From Ciceribacter sichuanensis (GTDB lineage Bacteria > Pseudomonadota > Alphaproteobacteria > Rhizobiales > Rhizobiaceae), in contig NZ_JAMXLX010000002.1 in NCBI RefSeq assembly GCF_024055605.1, positions 865,841 to 929,840 of the forward strand: a stretch of 64,000 bases of DNA, read 5' to 3'. The position numbers and the translations under genes were made by a program. Positions within the stretch are counted from its first letter, which is position 1, and every line of letters starts with the position of its first letter. Shown here piece after piece: positions 17,999 to 26,780 of the stretch. The notes beneath the pieces are model-generated. The model had not been told where the DNA came from, made no database searches, and saw only the letters and a program-made list of their open reading frames with translations.

Positions 17999-19483
17999 AT
18001 GACCCGCAAGCTATCGCTGGCAAACCTTGCCGAAATCTCTGGAACCGCAGCCATCCCGGCCTATCGCCGCGAACAGTTGAAGGCCGGCATCCTGCATTTC
18101 GGCGTCGGCAACTTCCACCGCGCCCATCAGGCCGTCTATCTCCACGAACTCTTCAATCAGGGCCGGGACATGGATTTCGGCATTCTCGGAGCCGGCGTCC
18201 TGCCGTCCGACCGCAAGATGAAGGAAACGCTGGAAGCGCAGGATTATCTGACGACGGTGGTCGAGCAGGACATCAACCGCAGTACCGCCACCGTCACCGG
18301 ACCGATGACCGGCATGATCGCCGCCCCCGACTTCGGCGACATCATCGCGGCCCTTTCCGATCCGGCGATCCGCATCGTGTCGATGACCATTACCGAGGGT
18401 GGTTATTTCATCGATCCGGCAACCGGCAAGTTCGACCCCGACCATCCGGCCATGGTAGCCGACGCCGCCAATCCCGGAGAGCCGAAGACCGTGTTCGGCC
18501 TCATCATCGCCGGCCTGAAGGCCCGGCGGGCGAAGGGCATGCCCCCCTTTACCGTCATGTGCTGCGATAACATTCCCGGCAATGGTGAGGTGACGGAAGC
18601 CACCATCACCGGCCTTGCGAAGCTCTCGGATGCCACCTTCGCCCACTGGATCCACGAGAACGTGGCTTTCCCAAATTCCATGGTCGACCGCATTACGCCC
18701 GCAACCGGCGAACGCGAGATCGCGATTGCCCGCGATACCTACGGCATCGAGGATGGCTGGCCGGTCTTCTGCGAGGAATTCAAACAATGGGTGCTGGAGG
18801 ACAATTTCCCGCTCGGCCGCCCGGCGCTTGAGGCAGTCGGCGTCACCTTCGTGCCGGATGTCGCGCCCTATGAACTGATGAAGCTGCGCATCCTGAACGG
18901 CGGCCACGCGGCCATCGCCTATCCGGCCGCGCTGATGGACATCCACTTCGTCCATGAAGCCATGGAAAATCCGCTGATCCGCGCCTTCCTCGCAAAGCTG
19001 GAGCGGGATGAAATCATCCCCGTCGTGCCGCCGGTGCCGGACACCAACCTCGACGACTATTTCCAGCTCATCGAAAGCCGCTTCTCCAATCCGAAAATCG
19101 GCGACACCATTCCGCGACTGGCGCAGGACGGCTCGAACCGCCAGCCAAAGTTCATCCTGCCCTCAACCGCCGACCGGCTGAACAAGGGGCTGGATGTCGT
19201 GGGGCTGGCTCTCGTCTCAGCTCTGTGGTGCCGCTACTTCGAGGGAAAGTCCGACAGCGGCAAGGCCATCGCTTTCAACGATGCCAGCGCGGAACGCCTG
19301 CAGAAGGCGGCTCTTGCCTCTCGCGACGATCCAAAGGCTTTCCTCGCGCTCGGCGATATCTTCGGCGCGGTGAGCCAGAACCCGCTCTTCATCCAACGCT
19401 TCAGCCATGCTCTGGCAACGCTTCGCGAGGTCGGCACGGCAGAAACGCTGAAGCGCTATCTCGACAGCAGGCTGGCGGCCTGA
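17999..19483 (+). CDS. mtlK: Mannitol 2-dehydrogenase
   Basis: A 494-residue long-chain polyol dehydrogenase converting D-mannitol to D-fructose; relatives also oxidise D-arabitol to D-xylulose and D-sorbitol. The N-terminal nucleotide-binding region reads FGVGNFHRAHQAVYLHEL. The active-site block KLRILNGGHAAIAYPAAL carries the Lys, Asn and His expected of the family. The start at 17999 follows TTGAGGAAG; the earlier TTG at 17984 lies inside that site. Confidence 0.93.
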   Translation: MTRKLSLANLAEISGTAAIPAYRREQLKAGILHFGVGNFHRAHQAVYLHELFNQGRDMDFGILGAGVLPSDRKMKETLEAQDYLTTVVEQDINRSTATVTGPMTGMIAAPDFGDIIAALSDPAIRIVSMTITEGGYFIDPATGKFDPDHPAMVADAANPGEPKTVFGLIIAGLKARRAKGMPPFTVMCCDNIPGNGEVTEATITGLAKLSDATFAHWIHENVAFPNSMVDRITPATGEREIAIARDTYGIEDGWPVFCEEFKQWVLEDNFPLGRPALEAVGVTFVPDVAPYELMKLRILNGGHAAIAYPAALMDIHFVHEAMENPLIRAFLAKLERDEIIPVVPPVPDTNLDDYFQLIESRFSNPKIGDTIPRLAQDGSNRQPKFILPSTADRLNKGLDVVGLALVSALWCRYFEGKSDSGKAIAFNDASAERLQKAALASRDDPKAFLALGDIFGAVSQNPLFIQRFSHALATLREVGTAETLKRYLDSRLAA

Positions 19484-19490
19484 TCCCGTC

Positions 19491-20168
19491 ATGGAAAAAG
19501 ATGGAAGACGGCTGGTCATCTTCGATTGCGACGGCGTGCTCGTCGACAGCGAGCCGATTTCGCTCGCCGTTCTCGTCGATGCCTTCGGGCAGGCCGGCGT
19601 GACGATCGACGCGGACTATGCCCACCGGCGTTTTCTCGGCAAGAGCCTCGCGGCGGTGATTGCGACGGCACGCGACGAATTTTCGCTCGAAATCGGAGAA
19701 CCCTTCCTCCTCGACCTGAGGAACGCCCTCTATGCAAGATTCCGCAGCGAGCTCAAACCGATGCCCGGTATTGCGGAAGCGCTCGATGCGCTGGCCGCAG
19801 CCGGTATCCGCTGGTGCGTTGCCTCGTCCAGCCAGCCGGAGCGTATCGCCCTGTCGCTGACGGTCACGGGTCTGATGGACCGTTTCTCGCCACATCTCTT
19901 TAGCGCGACGATGGTCAAAAACGGCAAGCCGGCGCCCGATCTCTTTCTTCATGCCGCCGCCGCCATGGGTTTTGCCCCCCGCGACTGCGTCGTGATCGAA
20001 GACAGCCCCGCCGGCATCATGGCCGCAAAGGCAGCCGGCATGACCGTCTTCGCCTTCACCGGAGGCTCGCACACGACGCTTGCCGCCTATCGCGACGAAA
20101 TTGCAGCCCTTCGACCGGACCGGCAGTTTGACGATATGGTCGAATTGCTCCACCTTGTGCAAAAATGA
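19491..20168 (+). CDS. HAD-superfamily phosphatase of the polyol operon
   Basis: A 225-residue HAD hydrolase, subfamily with alpha-helical cap. Motif I FDCDGVLVDSE (nucleophile Asp and acid/base Asp), motif II in CVASSSQPERI, a motif III Lys in MVKNGKPAPDLF, and motif IV VIEDSPAGIMAAKAAG. It lies seven bases after mtlK and shortly before the kinase gene, so a sugar- or polyol-phosphate is a likely substrate, but the exact one cannot be read. Confidence 0.88.
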   Translation: MEKDGRRLVIFDCDGVLVDSEPISLAVLVDAFGQAGVTIDADYAHRRFLGKSLAAVIATARDEFSLEIGEPFLLDLRNALYARFRSELKPMPGIAEALDALAAAGIRWCVASSSQPERIALSLTVTGLMDRFSPHLFSATMVKNGKPAPDLFLHAAAAMGFAPRDCVVIEDSPAGIMAAKAAGMTVFAFTGGSHTTLAAYRDEIAALRPDRQFDDMVELLHLVQK

Positions 20169-20193
20169 AAAAACGGGACGGAAACAGGCCACG

Positions 20194-21774
20194 ATGCGCG
20201 ACCACTTGATTGCGGTGGATGTCGGAACAGGCAGCGCGCGCGCCGGTGTCGTCGACCGACAAGGCCGGCTGCTTTGCCGCCGGGAACATCCGATCGGGAT
20301 GCGACAGATCGGCGACCACATCGCCGAATACGATTCCGAACAGATATGGAGCGCCACCTGCATGGCCGTCCGCGAGGCGCTCGCAGCCGCCGACCTGCCG
20401 GCTGAACGCATCGCTGCCCTTGCCTTCGACGCCACCTGCTCGCTGGTGCTACGCGATACCAGGGACGAGCCGTTGGCGCTAGCTCGCGAAAGCGGCGCCA
20501 CCTTCGACACGATTGCCTGGCTCGACCATCGCGCCAGCCGCGAGGCCGCCGAGATCAGCGCGACGCGCCACCCGTTGCTCGCCTATGCCGGGGAGGCGAT
20601 CTCGCCGGAGATGCAGATCCCGAAGCTGATGTGGCTGAAGCGGAACCGGCCCGATCTCTGGGCGATATCCGGCCATTTCTTCGATCTCGCCGATTTCATG
20701 AGCTGGCGCGCCACCGGCAGCACCGGCCGGTCGCTTTGTACGCTCACATCGAAATGGAATTTTCTCGCTCATGAGAAAAGCGGCTGGAGCCCCGATTTTC
20801 TCGACAGGATCGGCCTCGGCGACCTTCTGGCGCGGGGCGGCCTGCCGCAACAGGGTGTGGCCGTCGGCAAGGCGGTCGGCCCGCTGACGGACAAGGCCGC
20901 AACGGAACTTGGCCTCAACACCCACGTCGTGGTCGCTGCCGGCATGGTCGATGCCTATGCCGGCGCGCTGGGCGTGCTGGGCTCAATCGCGGATCAGCCT
21001 GACGCGCTGGAAAAGCGGATCGCCCTGATCGGCGGGACCTCGAGCTGCCTGATTTCCTTTGCCGCCGCACCCCATTTCGGCAAGAGCCTCTGGGGACCTT
21101 TTTTCAACGCGGTGTTTCCCAGCCAATGGCTGGTCGAAGCCGGCCAGTCGGCAACGGGTGGCTTGCTCAATCATCTGCTGCAGCTACATGCGGAAGGTGG
21201 AGAACCGACGCCTTCGCGGCATCGACAGGTCATCGAACGGGTGCAGGCTCTCAGACAGGCGGAAGGGCCGGACTTTGCCGCCCGCCTCCTTATCCTGCCG
21301 GACTTTCACGGCAACCGCTCCCCCTTTGCCGATCCGAACCTTACCGGCGCGATCTCCGGCCTGACGCTCGATAGTTCCTTCGACGGCCTCTGCCGCATCT
21401 ACTGGCGCGCCTGCGTGGCGATTGCACTGGCCCTTCGCCAGATCCTCGAAGCGATGGAAGGGAGCGGCATTCGCCCAGAGCGGCTGCATCTCACCGGTGG
21501 GCACGTCAAGAACCCACTGCTGGTCGAGCTTTACGGCGATGTCACCGGTCGCGAACTGGTGATACCCGATACCGACGATGCCGTGCTGGTCGGCACCGCC
21601 ATGAATGCGGCAGCCGCCGGCGGGCTTTATCCGTCGCTTGCCTCTGCCGGCGTCGGCATGGCCGCCCCCTCACACAGCAGACAGCCGGATGCAGCGAAAC
21701 ACGCCCTCTACGAGCGCGACTACCGGCGCTTCCTTGCCATGCAACGCCACCGCGCCGAACTGGATACTCTCTGA
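20194..21774 (+). CDS. FGGY-family pentulose kinase (D-ribulokinase-like)
   Basis: A 526-residue sugar kinase. It begins AVDVGTGSARAGVVD, the FGGY phosphate-binding loop, and carries GGTSSCLISF and LTGGHVKNPLL further on. The overall pattern is nearest the D-ribulokinase/YDR109C-like branch rather than XylB or GlpK. The start at 20194 is chosen because the longer frame from 20080 overlaps the HAD gene and starts with unrelated sequence. As last gene of the polyol operon it would phosphorylate a ketose made by MtlK or SmoS, suggesting the operon also serves pentitols. It meets dgcA with one base between stop codons. Confidence 0.85.
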   Translation: MRDHLIAVDVGTGSARAGVVDRQGRLLCRREHPIGMRQIGDHIAEYDSEQIWSATCMAVREALAAADLPAERIAALAFDATCSLVLRDTRDEPLALARESGATFDTIAWLDHRASREAAEISATRHPLLAYAGEAISPEMQIPKLMWLKRNRPDLWAISGHFFDLADFMSWRATGSTGRSLCTLTSKWNFLAHEKSGWSPDFLDRIGLGDLLARGGLPQQGVAVGKAVGPLTDKAATELGLNTHVVVAAGMVDAYAGALGVLGSIADQPDALEKRIALIGGTSSCLISFAAAPHFGKSLWGPFFNAVFPSQWLVEAGQSATGGLLNHLLQLHAEGGEPTPSRHRQVIERVQALRQAEGPDFAARLLILPDFHGNRSPFADPNLTGAISGLTLDSSFDGLCRIYWRACVAIALALRQILEAMEGSGIRPERLHLTGGHVKNPLLVELYGDVTGRELVIPDTDDAVLVGTAMNAAAAGGLYPSLASAGVGMAAPSHSRQPDAAKHALYERDYRRFLAMQRHRAELDTL

Positions 21775-21775
21775 C

Positions 21776-22762
21776 TCAGCCCCAGAGACGGGAAGACGGC
21801 GCCTGCATCATCGACCCGTCGTAGCGGATCGGATCGTCGCGGTCGGCGGCGAGCAGCAGCGGCCCGTCGAGGTCGACATAGGGCGCGCCCTGCGCCACCA
21901 GAAAGGCCGGCGCCATGGCAAGCGAGGTGCCGAGCATGCAGCCGACCATGATGTCGAAGCCGGCAACCAGCGCCACCTCGCGCATCGCCAGCGCCTCGGT
22001 CAGGCCGCCGGTCTTGTCGAGCTTGATGTTCACGGCATCATATTTGCCGACGAGCTTTGCAAGCGAAGCGCGGTCATGGCAGCTTTCGTCGGCGCAGACG
22101 GGCAGCACTCTTTTGATATCGAGAAGAGCATCGTCCTTGCCCGCCGGCAGTGGCTGTTCCACGAGCGTGACGCCGAGCTTGACCAGAACGGGCGCAAGCG
22201 CCTGATACTGCTCGACCGACCAACCCTCATTGGCATCGACGATGATTTTCGAGGTGGGAGCGCCTGCCCTCACCGCCTCGATCCGTTCGACATCGCCTTC
22301 GCCGCCGAGCTTCACCTTGAGGAGCGGCCGGGCCGCGTTCTTCGCCGCAGCCTCCCGCATGCTTTCCGGCGTACCGAGCGACAGCGTGAAGGCGGTCTCG
22401 ACCGGTTTCGGCGCGGGAATTCCGGCGATCTGCCAGGCAGGCCGCCCGCCGCGCTTTGCCTCAAGGTCCCAGAAGGCGCAATCGAGGCCGTTGCGTGCCG
22501 CACCCGCCGGCAGCCGCGATTGCAGCGCCTCGCGCGTCATGCCCTTCTTCAGGTCGGCAGCACAGGAGAGAATGGTTGCAATCACCCCGTCGACGGTCTC
22601 GTCGTAGCGGGCATAGGGCACGCACTCCCCTCGCCCGATGAAGCTACCGTCCGAAAGCGTGACCGTCACGACGCGGATTTCGGTGCGCGACCCACGCGAA
22701 ATGGTGAAGCTGCCGGCAACCGGGAAACGCTCCTCCGTCGCGGTCAGAATGAGGCCAGTCAT
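21776..22762 (-). CDS. dgcA: N-acetyl-D-glutamate racemase / dipeptide epimerase family
   Basis: A 328-residue enolase-superfamily enzyme (muconate lactonizing subgroup). The barrel shows the KVKLGG pair of lysines near residue 150, metal ligands in IVDANEGW, VEQPLP and CADESCHD, and the second catalytic Lys in NIKLDKTGG, the L-Ala-D/L-Glu epimerase arrangement. DgcA proteins racemise N-acetyl-D-Glu in D-amino-acid use; dipeptide epimerisation in peptidoglycan recycling is the alternative. No dgcN partner is adjacent, so the choice is open. Confidence 0.8.
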   Translation of the reverse strand: MTGLILTATEERFPVAGSFTISRGSRTEIRVVTVTLSDGSFIGRGECVPYARYDETVDGVIATILSCAADLKKGMTREALQSRLPAGAARNGLDCAFWDLEAKRGGRPAWQIAGIPAPKPVETAFTLSLGTPESMREAAAKNAARPLLKVKLGGEGDVERIEAVRAGAPTSKIIVDANEGWSVEQYQALAPVLVKLGVTLVEQPLPAGKDDALLDIKRVLPVCADESCHDRASLAKLVGKYDAVNIKLDKTGGLTEALAMREVALVAGFDIMVGCMLGTSLAMAPAFLVAQGAPYVDLDGPLLLAADRDDPIRYDGSMMQAPSSRLWG

Positions 22763-22963
22763 CGTCTTTCATTCCTTTCCCTGCAGGGCGTCCCGCGCCG
22801 CTGGCGAATCGCCGCCCCTTGCGCGGGACAACAATCCTTTCTATATCCGTCAACAATCTGGTCGAGGTCTTCGCGATCCATAATCGCAATTTGCCGCATT
22901 CCGATGGCGGAATGCCGGCCGCATGCCTCGCCTTTCAACGCATGAAATTGGCGGATATGCCCC

Positions 22964-24160
22964 GTGAATACGCTGGATTTTGACAAGAAGCCTGAAGATA
23001 CCCGCGTCGTTGTGGCGATGTCGGGCGGCGTGGATTCCTCCGTTGTCGCCGGCATTCTCAAACGCGAGGGCTATGACGTCCTCGGCATCACGCTACAGCT
23101 CTACGATCACGGTGCCGCCGTGCATCGCGCCGGCTCCTGCTGTGCCGGTCAGGATATCGACGATGCGCGCCGCGTCTGCGAAACGCTCGGTATTCCCCAT
23201 TACGTGCTCGACTACGAACAGCGCTTCCGCGACACGGTCATCAATCCGTTCATGGAAAGCTACGTCGCCGGCGAAACACCGATCCCCTGCGTTGCCTGCA
23301 ACCAGACGGTCAAGTTCGCCGACCTGCTGGCGACCGCGAAGGAACTCGGCGCTGACGCGCTGGCGACCGGCCACTATATCCGTTCGCGCGCGACGCCCCT
23401 ACCGGATGATCCGGGTCACCGGGCGCTGTTTCGCCCGATCGACAGCGAACGCGACCAGAGCTACTTCCTGTTCGCCACGACGCAGGAACAGATCGATTAC
23501 CTGCGCTTTCCACTGGGAGGCCTTTCCAAGGCCGAAACCCGCGTGCTGGCCGAGGAAATGGGCCTCGTCGTCGCCCAGAAGGCCGACAGCCAGGACATCT
23601 GTTTCGTGCCGCAGGGCAAGTATGCCGACATCATCACCAAGCTCCGTCCCGACTCGGCGCTGGGCGGCGACATCGTGCATCTCGACGGCCGCGTGCTCGG
23701 CCGCCATGAAGGCATCCTTCATTACACCATCGGCCAGAGGAAGGGGCTCGGCGTCGCCACCGGCGAACCGCTCTACGTCATCTATCTCGATGCCCGTTCG
23801 CGCCGCGTGATCGTCGGTCCGAAGGAAGCGCTGGAAACCCACCGCGTCTATCTGCGCGACATCAACTGGCTGGGCGACAGGGCACTCGTCGATGAAGCCC
23901 GTGATGGCTTCGCCTGCTTCGCCAAGGTCCGCTCCACCCGGCCGCCGGCACCGGCTATGCTGCATGCCGACGAAAACGGCATCTATGTCGATCTGGAGAT
24001 CGGCGAAGCCGGCATTGCTCCGGGTCAGGCCTGCGTTCTCTATTCTGCGTCGGGCGCTGACGCCCGCGTCTATGGCGGCGGCTTCATCGATCGCTCCGAA
24101 CGGGCAGCCAATGCGGAGGCCTCGCTAAAGGCGCTTCTTTCCTCTCCCGTCGCCGCCTGA
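22964..24160 (+). CDS. mnmA: tRNA 2-thiouridine(34) synthase MnmA
   Basis: A 398-residue cytoplasmic enzyme that thiolates U34 of tRNA-Lys, -Glu and -Gln. PP-loop [13 protein letters not shown] lies near residues 18-30. The catalytic cysteines are Cys112 (CNQTVKF) and Cys213 ([11 protein letters not shown]). The start is a GTG; the nearby ATGs are out of frame, so the start rests on alignment of the N-terminus with the PP-loop rather than on a good ribosome-binding site. Confidence 0.93.
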   Translation: MNTLDFDKKPEDTRVVVAMSGGVDSSVVAGILKREGYDVLGITLQLYDHGAAVHRAGSCCAGQDIDDARRVCETLGIPHYVLDYEQRFRDTVINPFMESYVAGETPIPCVACNQTVKFADLLATAKELGADALATGHYIRSRATPLPDDPGHRALFRPIDSERDQSYFLFATTQEQIDYLRFPLGGLSKAETRVLAEEMGLVVAQKADSQDICFVPQGKYADIITKLRPDSALGGDIVHLDGRVLGRHEGILHYTIGQRKGLGVATGEPLYVIYLDARSRRVIVGPKEALETHRVYLRDINWLGDRALVDEARDGFACFAKVRSTRPPAPAMLHADENGIYVDLEIGEAGIAPGQACVLYSASGADARVYGGGFIDRSERAANAEASLKALLSSPVAA

Positions 24161-24214
24161 AAGGCCTGCTTTCAAACGTCGGTGAAAACGCTTCTGTTTT
24201 TGCCTGTCACGCGC

Positions 24215-24243
24215 TTGACACTAACGGGAGCCTCGCCTTATAA
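24215..24243 (+). promoter_or_regulatory. Strong housekeeping promoter of the tRNA-Met gene
   Basis: TTGACA (24215-24220), a 17-base spacer, then TTATAA (24238-24243): a perfect -35 and a good -10. Transcription should begin near 24250, about 47 bases before the mature tRNA. Confidence 0.8.
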
Positions 24244-24274
24244 GCCGCCCATCGCTTCGGGCGGCTTTGATTTT
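24242..24274 (+). terminator. Hairpin with T-tract just after the tRNA promoter
   Basis: AAGCCGCCC / GGGCGGCTT (24242-24250 and 24259-24267) followed by TGATTTTT. It looks like a terminator, possibly ending mnmA transcripts, yet it overlaps the -10 and start of the tRNA promoter. It therefore either stops read-through from mnmA or forms part of the 5' leader removed by RNase P. Confidence 0.5.
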
Positions 24275-24296
24275 TCAAAAGCGCCGATCGATGTGT

Positions 24297-24373
24297 GGCG
24301 GGGTAGCTCAGGTGGTTAGAGCGTGGGATTCATAACCCCAAGGTCGGCGGTTCAAGTCCGCCTCCCGCTACCA
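24297..24373 (+). tRNA. tRNA-Met (anticodon CAT)
   Basis: A 77-base cloverleaf with encoded CCA. Acceptor GGCGGGG/TCCCGCT with G-U pairs at both ends, D stem GCTC/GAGC, anticodon loop TTCATAA, T arm GGCGG-TTCAAGT-CCGCC. It does not have the initiator features (unpaired first base, three G-C pairs in the anticodon stem), so elongator Met is most likely; a lysidine-modified Ile tRNA cannot be ruled out from the anticodon alone. The closing pair of the anticodon stem (31-39) is an A-C mismatch. Confidence 0.95.
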
Positions 24374-24477
24374 AATTTTCTTACTTCTTGATGATGCTGT
24401 TCTAAACACCTTCGGGTGCATATTGTTCACACACTTTTTCCGTGCAATGAGTTCCGTGGAGACACGGGAGAGCCCTT

Positions 24478-24771
24478 ATGTGGACGGCATTCAGGAATCT
24501 GTTTTCTTGGCCAGACAGATTTGACGGACTGTTCGGCGACGTCGCGTTCAGGACCGAGCAGGAGACCGGCCAGTTCCAGCATTCCTTCATGGAATGGCGG
24601 GTCAAGAAAGGCTTGAACAGCGGTGAACTGCTGATCGGCCTCGCCATGAAGCCCGACGGCTACGCCGGACCGGACGGATCGGTGACGAACTACATCAACT
24701 TCGATCTGGCTACCGCCGTGAGATTGCGTGACAAGCTCGACGAATGCATCGAATTCGCCAGCAGGCGATAA
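24478..24771 (+). CDS. Small conserved-looking protein of unknown function
   Basis: A 97-residue, mildly acidic, soluble protein without signal peptide or membrane segment. It is aromatic-rich at the N-terminus (MWTAFRNLFSWPDRF) and contains a central EWRVKKGLNSGELLIGLAMK region. GGGAGA lies eight bases upstream and the codon use matches neighbouring genes, so it is probably real. I do not recognise a family. It stands alone between tRNA-Met and the transglycosylase. Confidence 0.6.
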   Translation: MWTAFRNLFSWPDRFDGLFGDVAFRTEQETGQFQHSFMEWRVKKGLNSGELLIGLAMKPDGYAGPDGSVTNYINFDLATAVRLRDKLDECIEFASRR

Positions 24772-24894
24772 AAGGAATCGCGCGGAGACTGCGGTGTGCG
24801 CATTTTTTTCCTCCACCCTTATCACCATAAAGGTCAGAAAACTTTTCATTAAATTTTAAGGAATAGACTGGGCGCTCCAAGAGAGGTCTTTGTC

Positions 24895-25479
24895 ATGCGT
24901 ACCGCCCTTGTCTCTACGCTCAGCGTCATGCTGATCCTGTCCGCCTGCGCCAAGCCGCCGAACCAGACGCGCAATGCCTGCGCGATCTTCGAGCAGCGCG
25001 ATGGCCTGTTCAACAACTGGCGGCGGGCGGCCCGCAATACCGAGCGCGAATATGGCGTGCCGGTGCCGATCTTGATGGCCACGATCTATACGGAATCGGG
25101 ATTCCGCTCCAACGCCAAGCCCCCGCGCACCAAGCTCTTCGGCTTCATCCCGTGGAAGCGCAAATCGACGGCCTACGGCTATTCGCAGGCGCTCGACGGC
25201 ACCTGGGATCGCTATCAGCGCGAAACCGGCCGTTACTCGGCACGCCGCACCGATTTTGCCGATGCCATACAGTTCATCGGCTGGTATCACCGCCAGAGTA
25301 ACATCAAGAACGGCATTCCGCTGAACGAGCCCTACCAGCTCTACCTCGCATACCATTCCGGTCATGTCGGCTACTCGCGCGGAAGCTACCGCAGCAACAG
25401 CGAGGCGCTACAGGGCGCCAAGCGCTTTACCAACATCGCCTACACCTATTCCAGGCAGTTGCAGAGCTGCCCGAACTGA
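24895..25479 (+). CDS. Lipoprotein lytic transglycosylase, SLT domain
   Basis: A 194-residue peptidoglycan-cleaving enzyme. The signal peptide ends in the lipobox LSAC with Cys18 as lipidation site. The SLT catalytic glutamate is Glu67 in ATIYTESGFRS, followed by AYGYSQALDGTW and the late AYHSGHVGY block typical of family 1 transglycosylases. It would act in the periplasm on the glycan strand. A pair of terminators follows at 25539-25610. Confidence 0.85.
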   Translation: MRTALVSTLSVMLILSACAKPPNQTRNACAIFEQRDGLFNNWRRAARNTEREYGVPVPILMATIYTESGFRSNAKPPRTKLFGFIPWKRKSTAYGYSQALDGTWDRYQRETGRYSARRTDFADAIQFIGWYHRQSNIKNGIPLNEPYQLYLAYHSGHVGYSRGSYRSNSEALQGAKRFTNIAYTYSRQLQSCPN

Positions 25480-25538
25480 CCACGCAATACCAATCCTTCG
25501 AGGATGGCAAGCCGCGCTGGTGGCACCCCTGACGGAAA

Positions 25539-25571
25539 AAGCCGCCCGCAGCAATCTGCCACGGGCGGCTT
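25539..25571. terminator. Bidirectional hairpin between transglycosylase and Tim44 genes
   Basis: AAGCCGCCCG / CGGGCGGCTT with a 13-base loop, A-rich on the left and T-rich on the right. It can serve both convergent genes. Confidence 0.75.
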
Positions 25572-25584
25572 CATTGAATGATAC

Positions 25585-25610
25585 CGGGGCCGATTTGGCC
25601 CCGTCTTTTT
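25585..25610 (+). terminator. Terminator for the transglycosylase gene
   Basis: GGGGCC-GATTT-GGCCCC followed by GTCTTTTT. The T-run overlaps the TAA stop codon of the convergent Tim44 gene (25609-25611). Confidence 0.75.
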
Positions 25611-26604
25611 ATGCCGCGTCGCCGACGGCCTGGATCGCCGAAATCTGCCAATCGGTGCCGGGGCGGCGAACGAAGGTCCAGATCTCGGTAGACTCCGAGG
25701 GATGGTCGGGATCGCCGCTGACGACGCTGCCGTTGTTACGGTCGCGCAGGACGTCGATGCTCTCGTAACGCATGGCGACGGTCGCATATTCGACATTACC
25801 CTCGCGCCAGGATTCGGCGACATCGCCCTGAACGAGATGAACGTCCCGAACGTCGTTCTTCACGCCGCGCGTGGCGTTTTCGCTCAGTTCCTCAGCGAGA
25901 TAGGACATGGCTTCCGGCGTGGTGATGCGACGCAAGGCCGAATAATCCTCTGCAGCATAGGCAGCCTGCATTTCCTGCAGGAGACCCTCGAAGCGTTCGA
26001 GGTCGGACTGGCCGATGCCCAATTCGTCGGGATTGCCGTTGCGCGGTGCTGCCGGAGCAGCGGAGGCGGAACCGCCACCCATGCGCGGGATCTCGAAAGA
26101 GGGGCGCGAAGGCTGCTGTGTGTCACGCGCCATGCCGCCTGCACCGGAGAATGCCGGCTGCCGGTTGGCGAACATGCGCATGGCGAAGCGGATGACAAAG
26201 AAGATCGCCGCCGCCTGCAGCAGCAGGCCGAGGAAGCCGAAGCCACCGCCGAAGCCGGAGCCCATCAGCATGCCGAACAGGCCGCCCATAAGCAGGCCGC
26301 CGAGGAGGCCGCCGCCGATACCACCGAGCAGACCACCGAACATGCCGGGGCGCTGGGCGTTCTGCTGACGCGTCTGGGCGGCCGAAGGCGCGGCCTGGGA
26401 GGTGCCGGTGTTCGGCGTCATCGAGCGCTCGATCGGAGCGGCCGGAGCAGGTGCGGTCCGGGTGGCCGGCGGAGCGGAAAAGGTGCGCGTTCCGCGGCTG
26501 CCGAAGCCGCCGCTTGCCTTGCGTGCTTCAGCCATGTCGGCCACGCTCAGCGCAACCGCCATGCCGATTGCCAGAACTCCGAAAAACTTACCGTATCGCC
26601 CCAT
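25609..26604 (-). CDS. Tim44-like domain membrane protein
   Basis: A 331-residue protein. The N-terminus is a signal or anchor (FFGVLAIGMAVALSVADMAEA). A Pro/Ala/Thr-rich linker follows, then a glycine-rich segment of short GGLLGG repeats leading into a hydrophobic helix (LLLQAAAIFFVIRFAMRMF). The C-terminal 140 residues are the Tim44-like domain (FEGLLQEMQAAYAAEDYSALRR...). Bacterial members are relatives of the mitochondrial import motor protein and are thought to act at the inner membrane; the actual role is unknown. Confidence 0.85.
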   Translation of the reverse strand: MGRYGKFFGVLAIGMAVALSVADMAEARKASGGFGSRGTRTFSAPPATRTAPAPAAPIERSMTPNTGTSQAAPSAAQTRQQNAQRPGMFGGLLGGIGGGLLGGLLMGGLFGMLMGSGFGGGFGFLGLLLQAAAIFFVIRFAMRMFANRQPAFSGAGGMARDTQQPSRPSFEIPRMGGGSASAAPAAPRNGNPDELGIGQSDLERFEGLLQEMQAAYAAEDYSALRRITTPEAMSYLAEELSENATRGVKNDVRDVHLVQGDVAESWREGNVEYATVAMRYESIDVLRDRNNGSVVSGDPDHPSESTEIWTFVRRPGTDWQISAIQAVGDAA

Positions 26605-26659
26605 GGCCTGATCTGTCCCTTCCCATTGTTCACCGGCACAAGCGCCGGAATTCGATGCA

Positions 26660-26671
26660 CCCCATATGGGG
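26660..26671. promoter_or_regulatory. Perfect 12-bp palindrome upstream of the Tim44 gene
   Basis: CCCCATATGGGG lies about 55 bases before the Tim44 start, with a second hairpin CCGGAT-ACG-ATCCGG at 26711-26725. Either could be an operator; no regulator is suggested by the sequence. Confidence 0.3.
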
Positions 26672-26780
26672 GAGCTTCGCGAAATATTGAAGACTTGCGA
26701 TACGCTTTTCCCGGATACGATCCGGAAAGGTCAGCATTTCCGGGTTTTTGACGGGAACACGAATCTTCACGTTTTAGTGA

